A stretch of DNA of 11,287 nucleotides from positions 1 through 11,287 of the forward strand of contig JAFAFF010000357.1 of the NCBI GenBank assembly GCA_023423605.1, written 5' to 3'. The DNA is from Pseudomonadota bacterium. GTDB taxonomy: Bacteria; Pseudomonadota; Gammaproteobacteria; Xanthomonadales; Xanthomonadaceae. The position numbers were made by a program, and so were the translations under genes. Every line of letters begins with the position of its first letter. Position 1 is the stretch's first letter. Positions 1-6,083 of the stretch are shown here, piece by piece. The notes under the pieces were generated by a model that saw only the letters and a list, made by a program, of their open reading frames with translations, did not search any database and was not told the DNA's origin.

Positions 1-44
1 GGGCGAAAGGAGCTTACATGGACGTACTTGCAGCGTGTCCCGAC
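1..44 (-). repeat. possible dispersed xanthomonad intergenic repeat (edge, partial)
   Basis: Read on the minus strand this edge sequence contains GACACGCTGCAAGTACGTCC followed by ATGTAAGCTCC. It resembles a family of intergenic repeats with the pattern CGTCCATGTAGGCTC that I associate with Xanthomonas and Stenotrophomonas chromosomes. Only one copy is in the window, so repetition cannot be shown here. The rest of the 1-116 gap downstream of rluC shows no gene and no clear T-tailed terminator hairpin. Confidence 0.3.
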
Positions 45-116
45 AACCCACGCCGCCCGCCCCTCATGGAACGGGTACCCAACCGCCAGCCGCGAGGGGC
101 TTCGCCGTTCGCCGGC

Positions 117-1091
117 CTACTTCAACCGATCCAGCGCCTCGACCAGCTCATCGGCCAGTGGCGCATTCAGCACGTAAGGCGTCCTTCCCGCATCCAGCGC
201 GAATTCCAGTGAAGCCGCATGCAGGAACAGGCGCTTCAATCCGATCTGCTCGCGAAGCCGCTTGTTGACCGCAGGATCGCCGTATTTGTCGTCACCCGCC
301 ACCGCATGACCGAGATGTTGCGCATGCACGCGGATCTGGTGCGTGCGCCCGGTCTCGATGCGCACCTCGCAATAGGAATGGCCGCCCCGACGCTCCAGCA
401 CCTTGAAATGGCTCACCGATGGCTTGCCGATGGCGTTCACCTGCACATGCCGCTCCCCGCCCTGGCGCAGGCCCACGTGCAGCGGCGCATCCACGGTCAT
501 CGTCCCGTCCGGCATGCGCCCGGCCAGCAGCGTCAGGTACCGCTTGCGGATGCCCGCACCGTGGTCCTCACGCAGCAGCGCCTGCAACTCGCTCAACGCC
601 GAACGCTTCTTGGCCACGATCAACAGCCCGGACGTGTCGCGATCCAGCCGGTGCACCAGCTCCAGCGTGCGGCCGGGACGCAGCGCGCGCAGGGTCTCGA
701 TGGCCCCGAAGCTGATGCCGCTGCCACCGTGGCTGGCCACCCCGGAAGGCTTGTTCAACGCCAGCAGGCGCTCGTCCTCGAACACGATGGCCTGCTCCAG
801 CCGGCGCATGAATCCTTCAGGCGGTGCAGCCCTGTCGCCTTCCTCGGCCAGCCGGACCGGGGGCACGCGGACTTCATCGCCCGCCTCCAGCTTGCGCTCG
901 GCCTTGGCACGCCCCCCGTTCACCCGTACCTGGCCACTGCGCACCAGCTTGTACACCAGGCTGCGGGGCGCTCCTTTCAGCTGGCCGAGCAGGAAATTGT
1001 CCAGCCGTTGTCCTGCACGATCCTCGGAAACAGTGATCATGCGCACGGAGGGCTTGTCGGCAGCAGCTATCGGGTTGTCTTGGACGGTCAT
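117..1091 (-). CDS. rluC: 23S rRNA pseudouridine synthase RluC (RluA family)
   Basis: This cytoplasmic enzyme isomerises specific uridines of 23S rRNA to pseudouridine (955, 2504 and 2580 in E. coli RluC). The 324-aa product matches the usual family length (E. coli 319 aa). An S4 RNA-binding domain covers about residues 28-77 (QRLDNFLLGQLKGAPRSLVY onward). The RluA-type catalytic domain follows, with motif I LNKPSGVASHGG, motif II HRLDRDTSGLLIVAKK carrying the probable nucleophile Asp150, and motif III GRTHQIRVH. The start is the ATG at 1091-1089; the frame stays open upstream to 1616, but that extension looks non-coding. No strong Shine-Dalgarno is seen before this ATG. A second Met at residue 18 (MITVSEDRAGQ) is a weaker alternative. 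It is divergent from rne, the same arrangement as in E. coli. Its own promoter could not be picked out. Identification is by recognised motifs and near-full-length resemblance to xanthomonad RluC. Confidence 0.95.
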   Translation of the reverse strand: MTVQDNPIAAADKPSVRMITVSEDRAGQRLDNFLLGQLKGAPRSLVYKLVRSGQVRVNGGRAKAERKLEAGDEVRVPPVRLAEEGDRAAPPEGFMRRLEQAIVFEDERLLALNKPSGVASHGGSGISFGAIETLRALRPGRTLELVHRLDRDTSGLLIVAKKRSALSELQALLREDHGAGIRKRYLTLLAGRMPDGTMTVDAPLHVGLRQGGERHVQVNAIGKPSVSHFKVLERRGGHSYCEVRIETGRTHQIRVHAQHLGHAVAGDDKYGDPAVNKRLREQIGLKRLFLHAASLEFALDAGRTPYVLNAPLADELVEALDRLK

Positions 1092-1114
1092 CAGGCAGTT
1101 TATTCTGGTACACT
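1075..1114 (+). promoter_or_regulatory. candidate sigma-70 promoter(s) for rne
   Basis: An extended -10 element, TGGTACACT (1106-1114), has no good -35 at 17 bp (GGTCAT), which the TGn extension could offset. A second possibility is TTGTCT (1075-1080) with TTTATT (1099-1104) at an 18-bp spacing. Both overlap the rluC start region. Transcription beginning near 1120 would give an rne leader of about 370 nt, close to the 361-nt leader of E. coli rne. This is pattern matching only. Confidence 0.3.
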
Positions 1115-1119
1115 CGGGC

Positions 1120-1494
1120 GGCGAGATAAGGGATTGATTTCGTTGGAAGTTACCACGGGCCAGAAGCCCAGCTTCCGACGAATCCGGCACAGTGCGCGAC
1201 CACCGCCCCCGGGGCGGCCATGTTAGCGGCTCGCCGGCGTTCCCGGCCATCGCCGGTTGCCTGACACGCAATCGCGCTGAACATGCCCCGCGTGGCGCTC
1301 CAGCCCTGCTGACAGCTGCCGCCGGTCCGTAGTACCCAAAACCAGAATGAGAGCGCTCCCGCGGCCTGCCGTGGTGTCGTAGCGCTGGAAACCCGGGCCC
1401 CCCTCCCCGCGCCTGCGCGAATGGGCGGCCAGCCGTGTCCAGAGGCGAAACCCCATGGCGTTCCGCGCGGTAGCCGCTTGCGAGGAACGCAACA
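1120..1494 (+). promoter_or_regulatory. long structured 5' leader of rne (candidate autoregulatory region)
   Basis: This roughly 375-nt gene-free stretch contains several possible RNA hairpins. The best is at 1352-1386: an outer AGCGCT/AGCGCT stem (1352-1357 with 1381-1386), and an inner CCGCGG/CCGTGG stem (1359-1364 with 1369-1374, one G-U pair) closing a CCTG loop. Others are CCGCCCC/GGGGCGG (1203-1217) and CGCG-CCTG-CGCG (1408-1419). In E. coli, RNase E binds hairpins in its own rne leader and represses itself by cleaving the mRNA. A comparable role here is inferred from position and length; no sequence match to the enterobacterial rne5 element is claimed. No convincing small ORF was seen in this stretch. 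Confidence 0.45.
1482..1487 (+). promoter_or_regulatory. ribosome binding site of rne
   Basis: GAGGAA lies 7 nt before the ATG at 1495. It fixes the start of RNase E at the [10 protein letters not shown] terminus typical of the family. Confidence 0.7.
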
Positions 1495-4400
1495 ATGAAG
1501 CGAATGCTGATCAACGCCACGCAGGCTGAAGAACTGCGTGTCGCCATCGTCGATGGCCAGTCGTTGTACGACATCGACATCGAACAGCCGAACAAGGAAC
1601 AGAAGAAGTCCAACATCTACAAGGGCCGGATCTTCCGCATCGAGCCCTCGCTGGAAGCCGCCTTCGTCGAATACGGCGGTGGGCGCCACGGCTTCCTGCC
1701 GCTGAAGGAAATCTCCCGCGACTACTTCCAGGCCGGTGTGGACCACAACAAGGCCGGCATCCGCGAACTGCTGCGCGAAGGCCAGGAAGTGGTGGTGCAG
1801 GTGGACAAGGATGAGCGCGGCAACAAGGGCGCTGCCCTGACCACGTTCATCTCGCTGGCCGGCCGCTACATGGTGCTGATGCCGAACTCGCCGAGTGCCG
1901 GCGGCGTGTCCCGCCGCATCGAGGGTGAGGACCGTGCCGCACTGAAGGACGCGCTGGACAAGCTGGACATCCCCGACGACATGGGCGTGATCATCCGCAC
2001 CGCCGGCGTCGGCCGCGATGCCGAAGAACTGCAGTGGGACCTGGATTACCTGCTGAACGTGTGGCGCGCCATCGCCGAGGCGGCGCTGAGCAGGCCCGCC
2101 CCGTTCCTGATCTACCAGGAATCGCGGCTGATCGTGCGTGCCCTGCGCGATTACCTGCGCGCCGACATCGGCGAGATCCTGGTCGATACCGAGGAAATGT
2201 ACGAGCACGCCCGCGAGTTCATGCAGCAGGTGATGCCGCAGACCCTGCGCAAGCTCAAGCATTACAAGGACGACATCCCGCTGTTCAACCGCTTCCAGAT
2301 CGAATCGCAGATCGAAGGTGCCTACGAGCGTAACGTGCGCCTGCCGTCGGGCGGTTCGATCGTGGTAGACCAGACCGAGGCGCTGACCGCCATCGACGTG
2401 AATTCCTCGCGCGCCACCAAGGGCAGCGACATCGAGGACACCGCGTTCCAGACCAACCTGGAGGCCGCCGAAGAGGCCGCCCGCCAGCTGCGCCTGCGCG
2501 ACCTGGGCGGCCTGGTGGTCATCGACTTCATCGACATGTCCTCCAACAAGCACCAGCGCGAAGTGGAAAACCGCCTGGCGCAGGCCCTCAAGTACGACCG
2601 CGCGCGCGTGCAGGTGGGGCGCATCTCGCGTTTCGGCCTGCTGGAAATGAGCCGCCAGCGCCTGCGTCCCAGCCTGGGCGAATCCAGCCAGCTGGTCTGC
2701 CCGCAGTGCGATGGCCATGGCCGCATGCGCAGCGTCGAATCGCTGTCGCTGTCCATCATCCGCGTCGCCGAAGAACACGCGATGAAGGAAAACACCGGGC
2801 AGGTGCTGGTACAGGCACCGGTGGAAATCGCCAATTACCTGCTGAACGAGAAGCGCAGCGCGCTGCGCGAGATTGAACAGCGCCATGAAGCACCGATCGT
2901 GATCGTCGCCGACGAGCAGCTGCGTACCCCGCACTATGCGGTGACCCGCCTGCGCGAGAACGAACTGGGCGAGGAAAGCGGCCGACCGAGCTACCAGCGC
3001 GGTACCCCGCGCAAGCTGCCGGTACATGCGCTGACCAAGGGCCAGCTGAACATTCCGCCGCCGGCCGTGACCCAGGTGCAGCACAGCGCCCCGGCCCCCG
3101 TGCGCGAGGAACCGGCACCGCAGCCGGCCCCTGCCCGGGTGGCAGCGCCCGCTCCGGCACCGGCTGCCAGCGGCGGCGTGGTGGGCTGGTTCAAGCGGAT
3201 CTTCGGTGGCGAACCCGCCCCCGCGCCGGCACCGACGCCGGCCGCGCGCCAGCCGCAGGGCGAAGCAGGACGCAAGGACCGCGGCAAGGATCGTGGCAAG
3301 GACCGCAACAAGGACCGCAAGGACCGCCGCGACGACAACCGCAATGGCGAGGCGCAGGCACAGGGCCAGGGCCGCAAGGAACGCGGCGAACGCCGCGAGC
3401 GTGGCCAGGCCGGCCAGGGTGGCAATGCCGCCCAGGCCAATGCCGGCAGCAATGCGCAGAACGGCCAGCAGCCGAAGCAGCGCCAGGAACGCGCCGAGCA
3501 GGGCCAGACCGGCAAGCAGCGCAACGAACGTGGCGAGCAGGCCCAAAGCCAGCCGCAGACCGCGCCGCAGCAGCCGAAGGTGAAGCAGCCGCGCCAGCCG
3601 CGTGGCCAGCAGGACGGCGACAAGGCGGCCACCGACAAGCCACAGCGCACCACGGCCGATCCGCTGGACGCTGCCGCGTCCGCAGCAGTTGTGCCCGCCG
3701 CAGTGGCCACCGGCAACCACGAACCGCCGCGTGAGGAGACCCCCACGGCGGCCGTCGTCGCACCGGTCGCGGTGCCGCATGCCGTCTCCCCGGCTACCGA
3801 CGCAGGCGATACGCCTGCGGTAACCGGCGAGGCAGCGGCCACGGTCGTTGCCGGCGAAGAAGCCACTCCGGGCGAGGAAGGCAACGGCGAAGGCACCACG
3901 CGTCGCCGTCGCGGTCGTCGCGGTGGCCGTCGTCGTCGTCGCGGCAACAGCGAAGGCACCACCACCGACGCGCTGGGTCATGACGAGTCCGATGAGGACG
4001 ACGGCGAGGAGGCGCAGGAAACAGGCGCCACCCGGCCTGCGGATGCGCGGGTCGATAACGTGGAGAAACGCGAGCCAAAGGCCGTGCGCCCGCAGCCGGA
4101 GTTCGACTTCGATGACGACGGCGAGGTACCGGCAGCGACCGGTGCCGACCAGCGCGCTGCGGCGGTGATGACCACAGCGGCCATCGTGCCGGCGGCAGCG
4201 AGCGCCGTCATCGATGCAGCGACTTCCACTGCCACGTCGCCGAAGGGCGATGCGCCGGAGCCGCACGTTGCGCCCCCCGCAACGGTGAAGGACGAAGCAC
4301 CGAAGGCCGCGGCATCCACGGCCGAGGCTGCAGGCGCCGACACGTCGAAGCCCGACGCCACGCGCACCGCAGCACCGAAGGTCGACAGCGCCCCGTCACA

Positions 4401-4980
4401 GGCCATCGTCGAGCCCACGCATGCGCAGCAGCCGGTTGTGACTGCCACCCCCGCTCCGGCTCCGGCTCCGACGCCGGCTCCGTCTGCACCGGTAGCGGCG
4501 ACTGCCCCGGCCGACTCCGGCCCGTCCGTACAGGCCACCGACGCAAGCACCGCGCCCGACCAGGACAGCCGGCCAGCTGCCCCGGTGCAGGCGACGCTGC
4601 TCAATGCCATCGCCGGGACGTCGTCGCCGAAGGCCGATGCCACCCCGGCACCGGCCCGCACCGAGACGCAGGCCGCAGAGCCGGCGGCCACGCCGGTGAG
4701 CAGCGAAGTGGCGGTGGCGACGACCACGGCGGCGGCACCCGCCCCTGCTCCGTCCCCCGTCAAGCCGACCGAAGCCGACATCGCGGCTGCCCCGGCACCG
4801 GTTGATGTAGCGGGCGCCGAACCCGCCGTCCACGCCGGCAGCACCGACGCGGCCGGCCAGGCTGCCATCGCCGCGCAGCCGGAAAGTGCCGTGGAGCCGG
4901 CGCCGTCCGCCGACGCCACACCGGCCGCAGCGGAAGTCGAAGACGACAAGCCACGGCACGGCACCCTGCCGCAGGACTGA
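1495..4980 (+). CDS. rne: ribonuclease E
   Basis: This essential endoribonuclease starts mRNA decay and matures rRNA and tRNA; it is the scaffold of the RNA degradosome at the inner membrane. The catalytic half (about residues 1-510) is canonical. It has an S1 domain near 36-118, 5'-monophosphate sensor residues Arg168-Thr169 (IIRTAGVGR), and DNase I-like catalytic Asp301 ([10 protein letters not shown]) and Asp344 (VVIDFIDM). Zn-link cysteines Cys402 and Cys405 (CPQCDGHGR) complete it. The tail (511-1161) is disordered and low-complexity. [11 protein letters not shown] at 562-572 looks like the amphipathic membrane-targeting helix. [20 protein letters not shown] at 593-612 and [15 protein letters not shown] at 803-817 are probable RNA-binding Arg-rich segments. 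An acidic stretch ([10 protein letters not shown]) follows, then about 250 Ala/Pro-rich residues. At 1161 aa it is longer than E. coli RNase E (1061 aa), all of the excess being in the tail. No helicase, enolase or PNPase docking site was recognised. Confidence 0.97.
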   Translation: MKRMLINATQAEELRVAIVDGQSLYDIDIEQPNKEQKKSNIYKGRIFRIEPSLEAAFVEYGGGRHGFLPLKEISRDYFQAGVDHNKAGIRELLREGQEVVVQVDKDERGNKGAALTTFISLAGRYMVLMPNSPSAGGVSRRIEGEDRAALKDALDKLDIPDDMGVIIRTAGVGRDAEELQWDLDYLLNVWRAIAEAALSRPAPFLIYQESRLIVRALRDYLRADIGEILVDTEEMYEHAREFMQQVMPQTLRKLKHYKDDIPLFNRFQIESQIEGAYERNVRLPSGGSIVVDQTEALTAIDVNSSRATKGSDIEDTAFQTNLEAAEEAARQLRLRDLGGLVVIDFIDMSSNKHQREVENRLAQALKYDRARVQVGRISRFGLLEMSRQRLRPSLGESSQLVCPQCDGHGRMRSVESLSLSIIRVAEEHAMKENTGQVLVQAPVEIANYLLNEKRSALREIEQRHEAPIVIVADEQLRTPHYAVTRLRENELGEESGRPSYQRGTPRKLPVHALTKGQLNIPPPAVTQVQHSAPAPVREEPAPQPAPARVAAPAPAPAASGGVVGWFKRIFGGEPAPAPAPTPAARQPQGEAGRKDRGKDRGKDRNKDRKDRRDDNRNGEAQAQGQGRKERGERRERGQAGQGGNAAQANAGSNAQNGQQPKQRQERAEQGQTGKQRNERGEQAQSQPQTAPQQPKVKQPRQPRGQQDGDKAATDKPQRTTADPLDAAASAAVVPAAVATGNHEPPREETPTAAVVAPVAVPHAVSPATDAGDTPAVTGEAAATVVAGEEATPGEEGNGEGTTRRRRGRRGGRRRRRGNSEGTTTDALGHDESDEDDGEEAQETGATRPADARVDNVEKREPKAVRPQPEFDFDDDGEVPAATGADQRAAAVMTTAAIVPAAASAVIDAATSTATSPKGDAPEPHVAPPATVKDEAPKAAASTAEAAGADTSKPDATRTAAPKVDSAPSQAIVEPTHAQQPVVTATPAPAPAPTPAPSAPVAATAPADSGPSVQATDASTAPDQDSRPAAPVQATLLNAIAGTSSPKADATPAPARTETQAAEPAATPVSSEVAVATTTAAAPAPAPSPVKPTEADIAAAPAPVDVAGAEPAVHAGSTDAAGQAAIAAQPESAVEPAPSADATPAAAEVEDDKPRHGTLPQD

Positions 4981-5003
4981 TCCCGCGGCAGCAGGCAAAA
5001 GAA

Positions 5004-5022
5004 CAGCGGCCTCCGGCCGCTG
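5004..5022 (-). terminator. hairpin followed by T-rich run on the minus strand
   Basis: CAGCGGCC (5004-5011) and GGCCGCTG (5015-5022) form a perfect 8-bp stem with a 3-nt loop. On the minus strand it is followed by TTCTTTT, the usual shape of an intrinsic terminator. It would stop transcripts arriving from the sugar-uptake operon that read through the palindrome at 5031-5076. On the plus strand it is followed by A residues, so it is not expected to end rne transcripts by itself. Confidence 0.6.
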
Positions 5023-5025
5023 CGC

Positions 5026-5082
5026 AAAAAAAGGGGACGGAGGCGGTTAATTCGAATTAACCGCCTCCGTCCCCTTCTTTTT
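5026..5082. terminator. bidirectional terminator built on a perfect 46-bp palindrome
   Basis: Positions 5031-5076 are a perfect inverted repeat with 23-bp arms, centred on TTCGAA. Each arm begins AAGGGGACGGAGGCGG. With one mismatch the pairing extends to 5026-5081. On the plus strand the stem runs into TTCTTTTT, and on the minus strand into seven Ts, so it can end both rne and the convergent operon. The GGGGACGGAGG arm resembles terminator/REP-like palindromes that I recall as recurring in xanthomonad genomes, so this may be a mobile repeat used as a terminator. The stop codon of the convergent EEP-family gene lies in its right half. Confidence 0.75.
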
Positions 5083-6082
5083 GGGGGGTGAACTGCAGGC
5101 GTGTCCACACGCCGTAGTGGTCCGATGCCCAGCGGCCGTCGCCGTCAGGTTCGTCGAACAGCAACCGCGCTTCACGGGCCAGCATTTCCTCCTGCTGGAA
5201 GAAAATGTGGTCGATGCGCGAAGGCGCCTGGTAGTAATGGCGGTTGAGCGTGCTCACCGTGGCCAGGTCGTTGTTGACGTGCACACTGCCGAAACTGTCG
5301 CCATAGCGGCTGCGCAGCGCGCTCAGGTCGCCGGCATCCACCAGTGCGTTGAAATCGCCTGCAATCACCACTGGCGCGCCCGCCGATGTCGCGGCGATGA
5401 ACCGCAGCAGGTCTTCCACCTGCGTGCGGCGGATGCGCTGGCCATTCTCGTCGGCGCGCTCGTTGAGATGGGTGGCGTAGACATTCACCGGCCGGCCACC
5501 GATCTCGACGCGCAGATGGCCCACGGTGCGGTAATCATCCAGCGGCTGCAGCAGGTGTTCGTTGCGGGCCAGCACCGGCCGCCGCGTCAGCACGGCGTTG
5601 CCGTAGCGTTTGCCGGCACCAGGCGGATCGGTGGACACGAACAGATACTGGTAGCCAAGCCCCTTGGCCAGCCATTCGGCCTGGTTGCGCACGCCCGGCT
5701 TCTCGATGACCTCCTGCAATGCAATGGCATCGGGTTGCAATCGCTGCAGTTCGGCGAGGATCGTCCGGCGCCGTTCCATCCATTCTTCGCGATCATGATG
5801 CAGGTTGAAGGTCACCATGGTCATGCCGTCGGTGGAGATCGCCGACGTAGAGCGGGGCTCTGCCCCGCTGGCGGGAATTTCGGCATTCCCGGGCAGCCGG
5901 GCAGAGCCCGGCTCTAACAGGCCGGCGGGAATTTCGGCATCCTGGGTCAACCGGGCAGAGCCCGGCTCTACAGGGCTGGCGGGAACCCCGGGGCTGGCCG
6001 CGTACAGGGTACCCGGCACCAGTGCGATGCCGAGCAGCGCGCGCAGCAGGCGCCGCCGCTGCGTTCCGCGCCCCTGGCCCAC
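5057..6082 (-). CDS. exported endonuclease/exonuclease/phosphatase (EEP) family protein
   Basis: This is a predicted secreted or periplasmic metal-dependent phosphoesterase of the DNase I-like fold; whether it cuts nucleic acid or another phosphodiester is not shown. The 341-aa product has a signal peptide (RRRLLRALLGIALVPGTLYA, residues 9-28), a repeat-built linker (about 33-83) and the catalytic domain (about 88-330). Family motifs are present: Asn93 (TFNLHHD), Glu124 (ALQEV), His205 (YATHLN), Asp243/Asn245 (AGDFNA), Asp291-His292 (RIDHIFF) and Asp321-His322 (SDHYGV). The GTG at 6082 was chosen because it begins 1 nt after the stop of the preceding gene and places a good signal peptide at the N-terminus. 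A start at the Met near 5823 would leave a bare cytoplasmic domain and make the repeats intergenic. The linker comes from REP-like elements, and the C-terminal QKEGDGGG and stop lie in or next to the terminator palindrome. It is the last gene of a translationally coupled sugar-uptake operon. Confidence 0.8.
   Translation of the reverse strand: MGQGRGTQRRRLLRALLGIALVPGTLYAASPGVPASPVEPGSARLTQDAEIPAGLLEPGSARLPGNAEIPASGAEPRSTSAISTDGMTMVTFNLHHDREEWMERRRTILAELQRLQPDAIALQEVIEKPGVRNQAEWLAKGLGYQYLFVSTDPPGAGKRYGNAVLTRRPVLARNEHLLQPLDDYRTVGHLRVEIGGRPVNVYATHLNERADENGQRIRRTQVEDLLRFIAATSAGAPVVIAGDFNALVDAGDLSALRSRYGDSFGSVHVNNDLATVSTLNRHYYQAPSRIDHIFFQQEEMLAREARLLFDEPDGDGRWASDHYGVWTRLQFTPQKEGDGGG
5847..5869 (+). 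repeat. REP/SMAG-like element 1 (GTAG plus hairpin)
   Basis: GTAG (5847-5850) is followed by AGCGGGGC-TCT-GCCCCGCT, a perfect 8-bp stem with a 3-nt loop. A GTAG tetranucleotide in front of a small GC-rich palindrome is the signature of SMAG elements of Stenotrophomonas maltophilia, mobilised in trans by RAYT transposases. No RAYT gene is in this window. The element lies inside the EEP-family coding region and encodes part of EPRST on the minus strand. Confidence 0.65.
5895..5918 (-). repeat. REP/SMAG-like element 2
   Basis: On the minus strand this reads GTTAG and then AGCCGGGC-TCT-GCCCGGCT (stem 5895-5902 with 5906-5913). It is inverted relative to element 1, and the head is GTTAG instead of GTAG, a one-base variant. 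It encodes EPGSAR of the EEP-family linker. Confidence 0.65.
5949..5971 (-). repeat. REP/SMAG-like element 3
   Basis: On the minus strand this reads GTAG and then AGCCGGGC-TCT-GCCCGGTT (5971 to 5949), with one G-T wobble in the stem. It has the same orientation as element 2 and lies exactly 54 bp from it. It encodes the first EPGSAR of the EEP-family linker. Confidence 0.65.
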
Positions 6083-6083
6083 T

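Larger units (their letters stand above)
5870..5985 (-). repeat. 54-bp in-frame tandem repeat (about 2.1 copies)
   Basis: Positions 5870-5923 match 5924-5977 with about ten differences, and an 8-nt start of a third copy (GGCGGGAA) follows at 5978-5985. The period is 54 bp, 18 codons, so frame is kept. The encoded 18-residue units are EPGSARLTQDAEIPAGLL (residues 39-56) and EPGSARLPGNAEIPASGA (57-74), then a degenerate EPRSTSAIS. Each unit contains one REP-like hairpin plus the shared GGCGGGAATTTCGGCAT. Confidence 0.85.

Noticed and set aside
219..1226. Plus-strand open frame of 335 codons opposite rluC
   Set aside because: Shadow of the RluC frame; no recognisable motif or ribosome binding site.
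1092..1616. N-terminal extension of RluC by 175 residues
   Set aside because: It would overlap the rne start, is unlike any RluC, and the ATG at 1091 gives the normal family length.
1150..4266. Open frame of 1038 codons antisense to rne
   Set aside because: It mirrors the codon bias of the GC-rich rne tail, has no family motifs and lies opposite an unmistakable RNase E.
5847..5971. Intrinsic terminators formed by the REP-like hairpins
   Set aside because: No T-rich tracts follow the stems on either strand, and they lie within a coding region.
5847..5985. CRISPR-like array from the evenly spaced repeats
   Set aside because: Only about two 54-bp units, no variable spacers of regular length, no cas genes; the units are REP-like hairpins that keep the reading frame.
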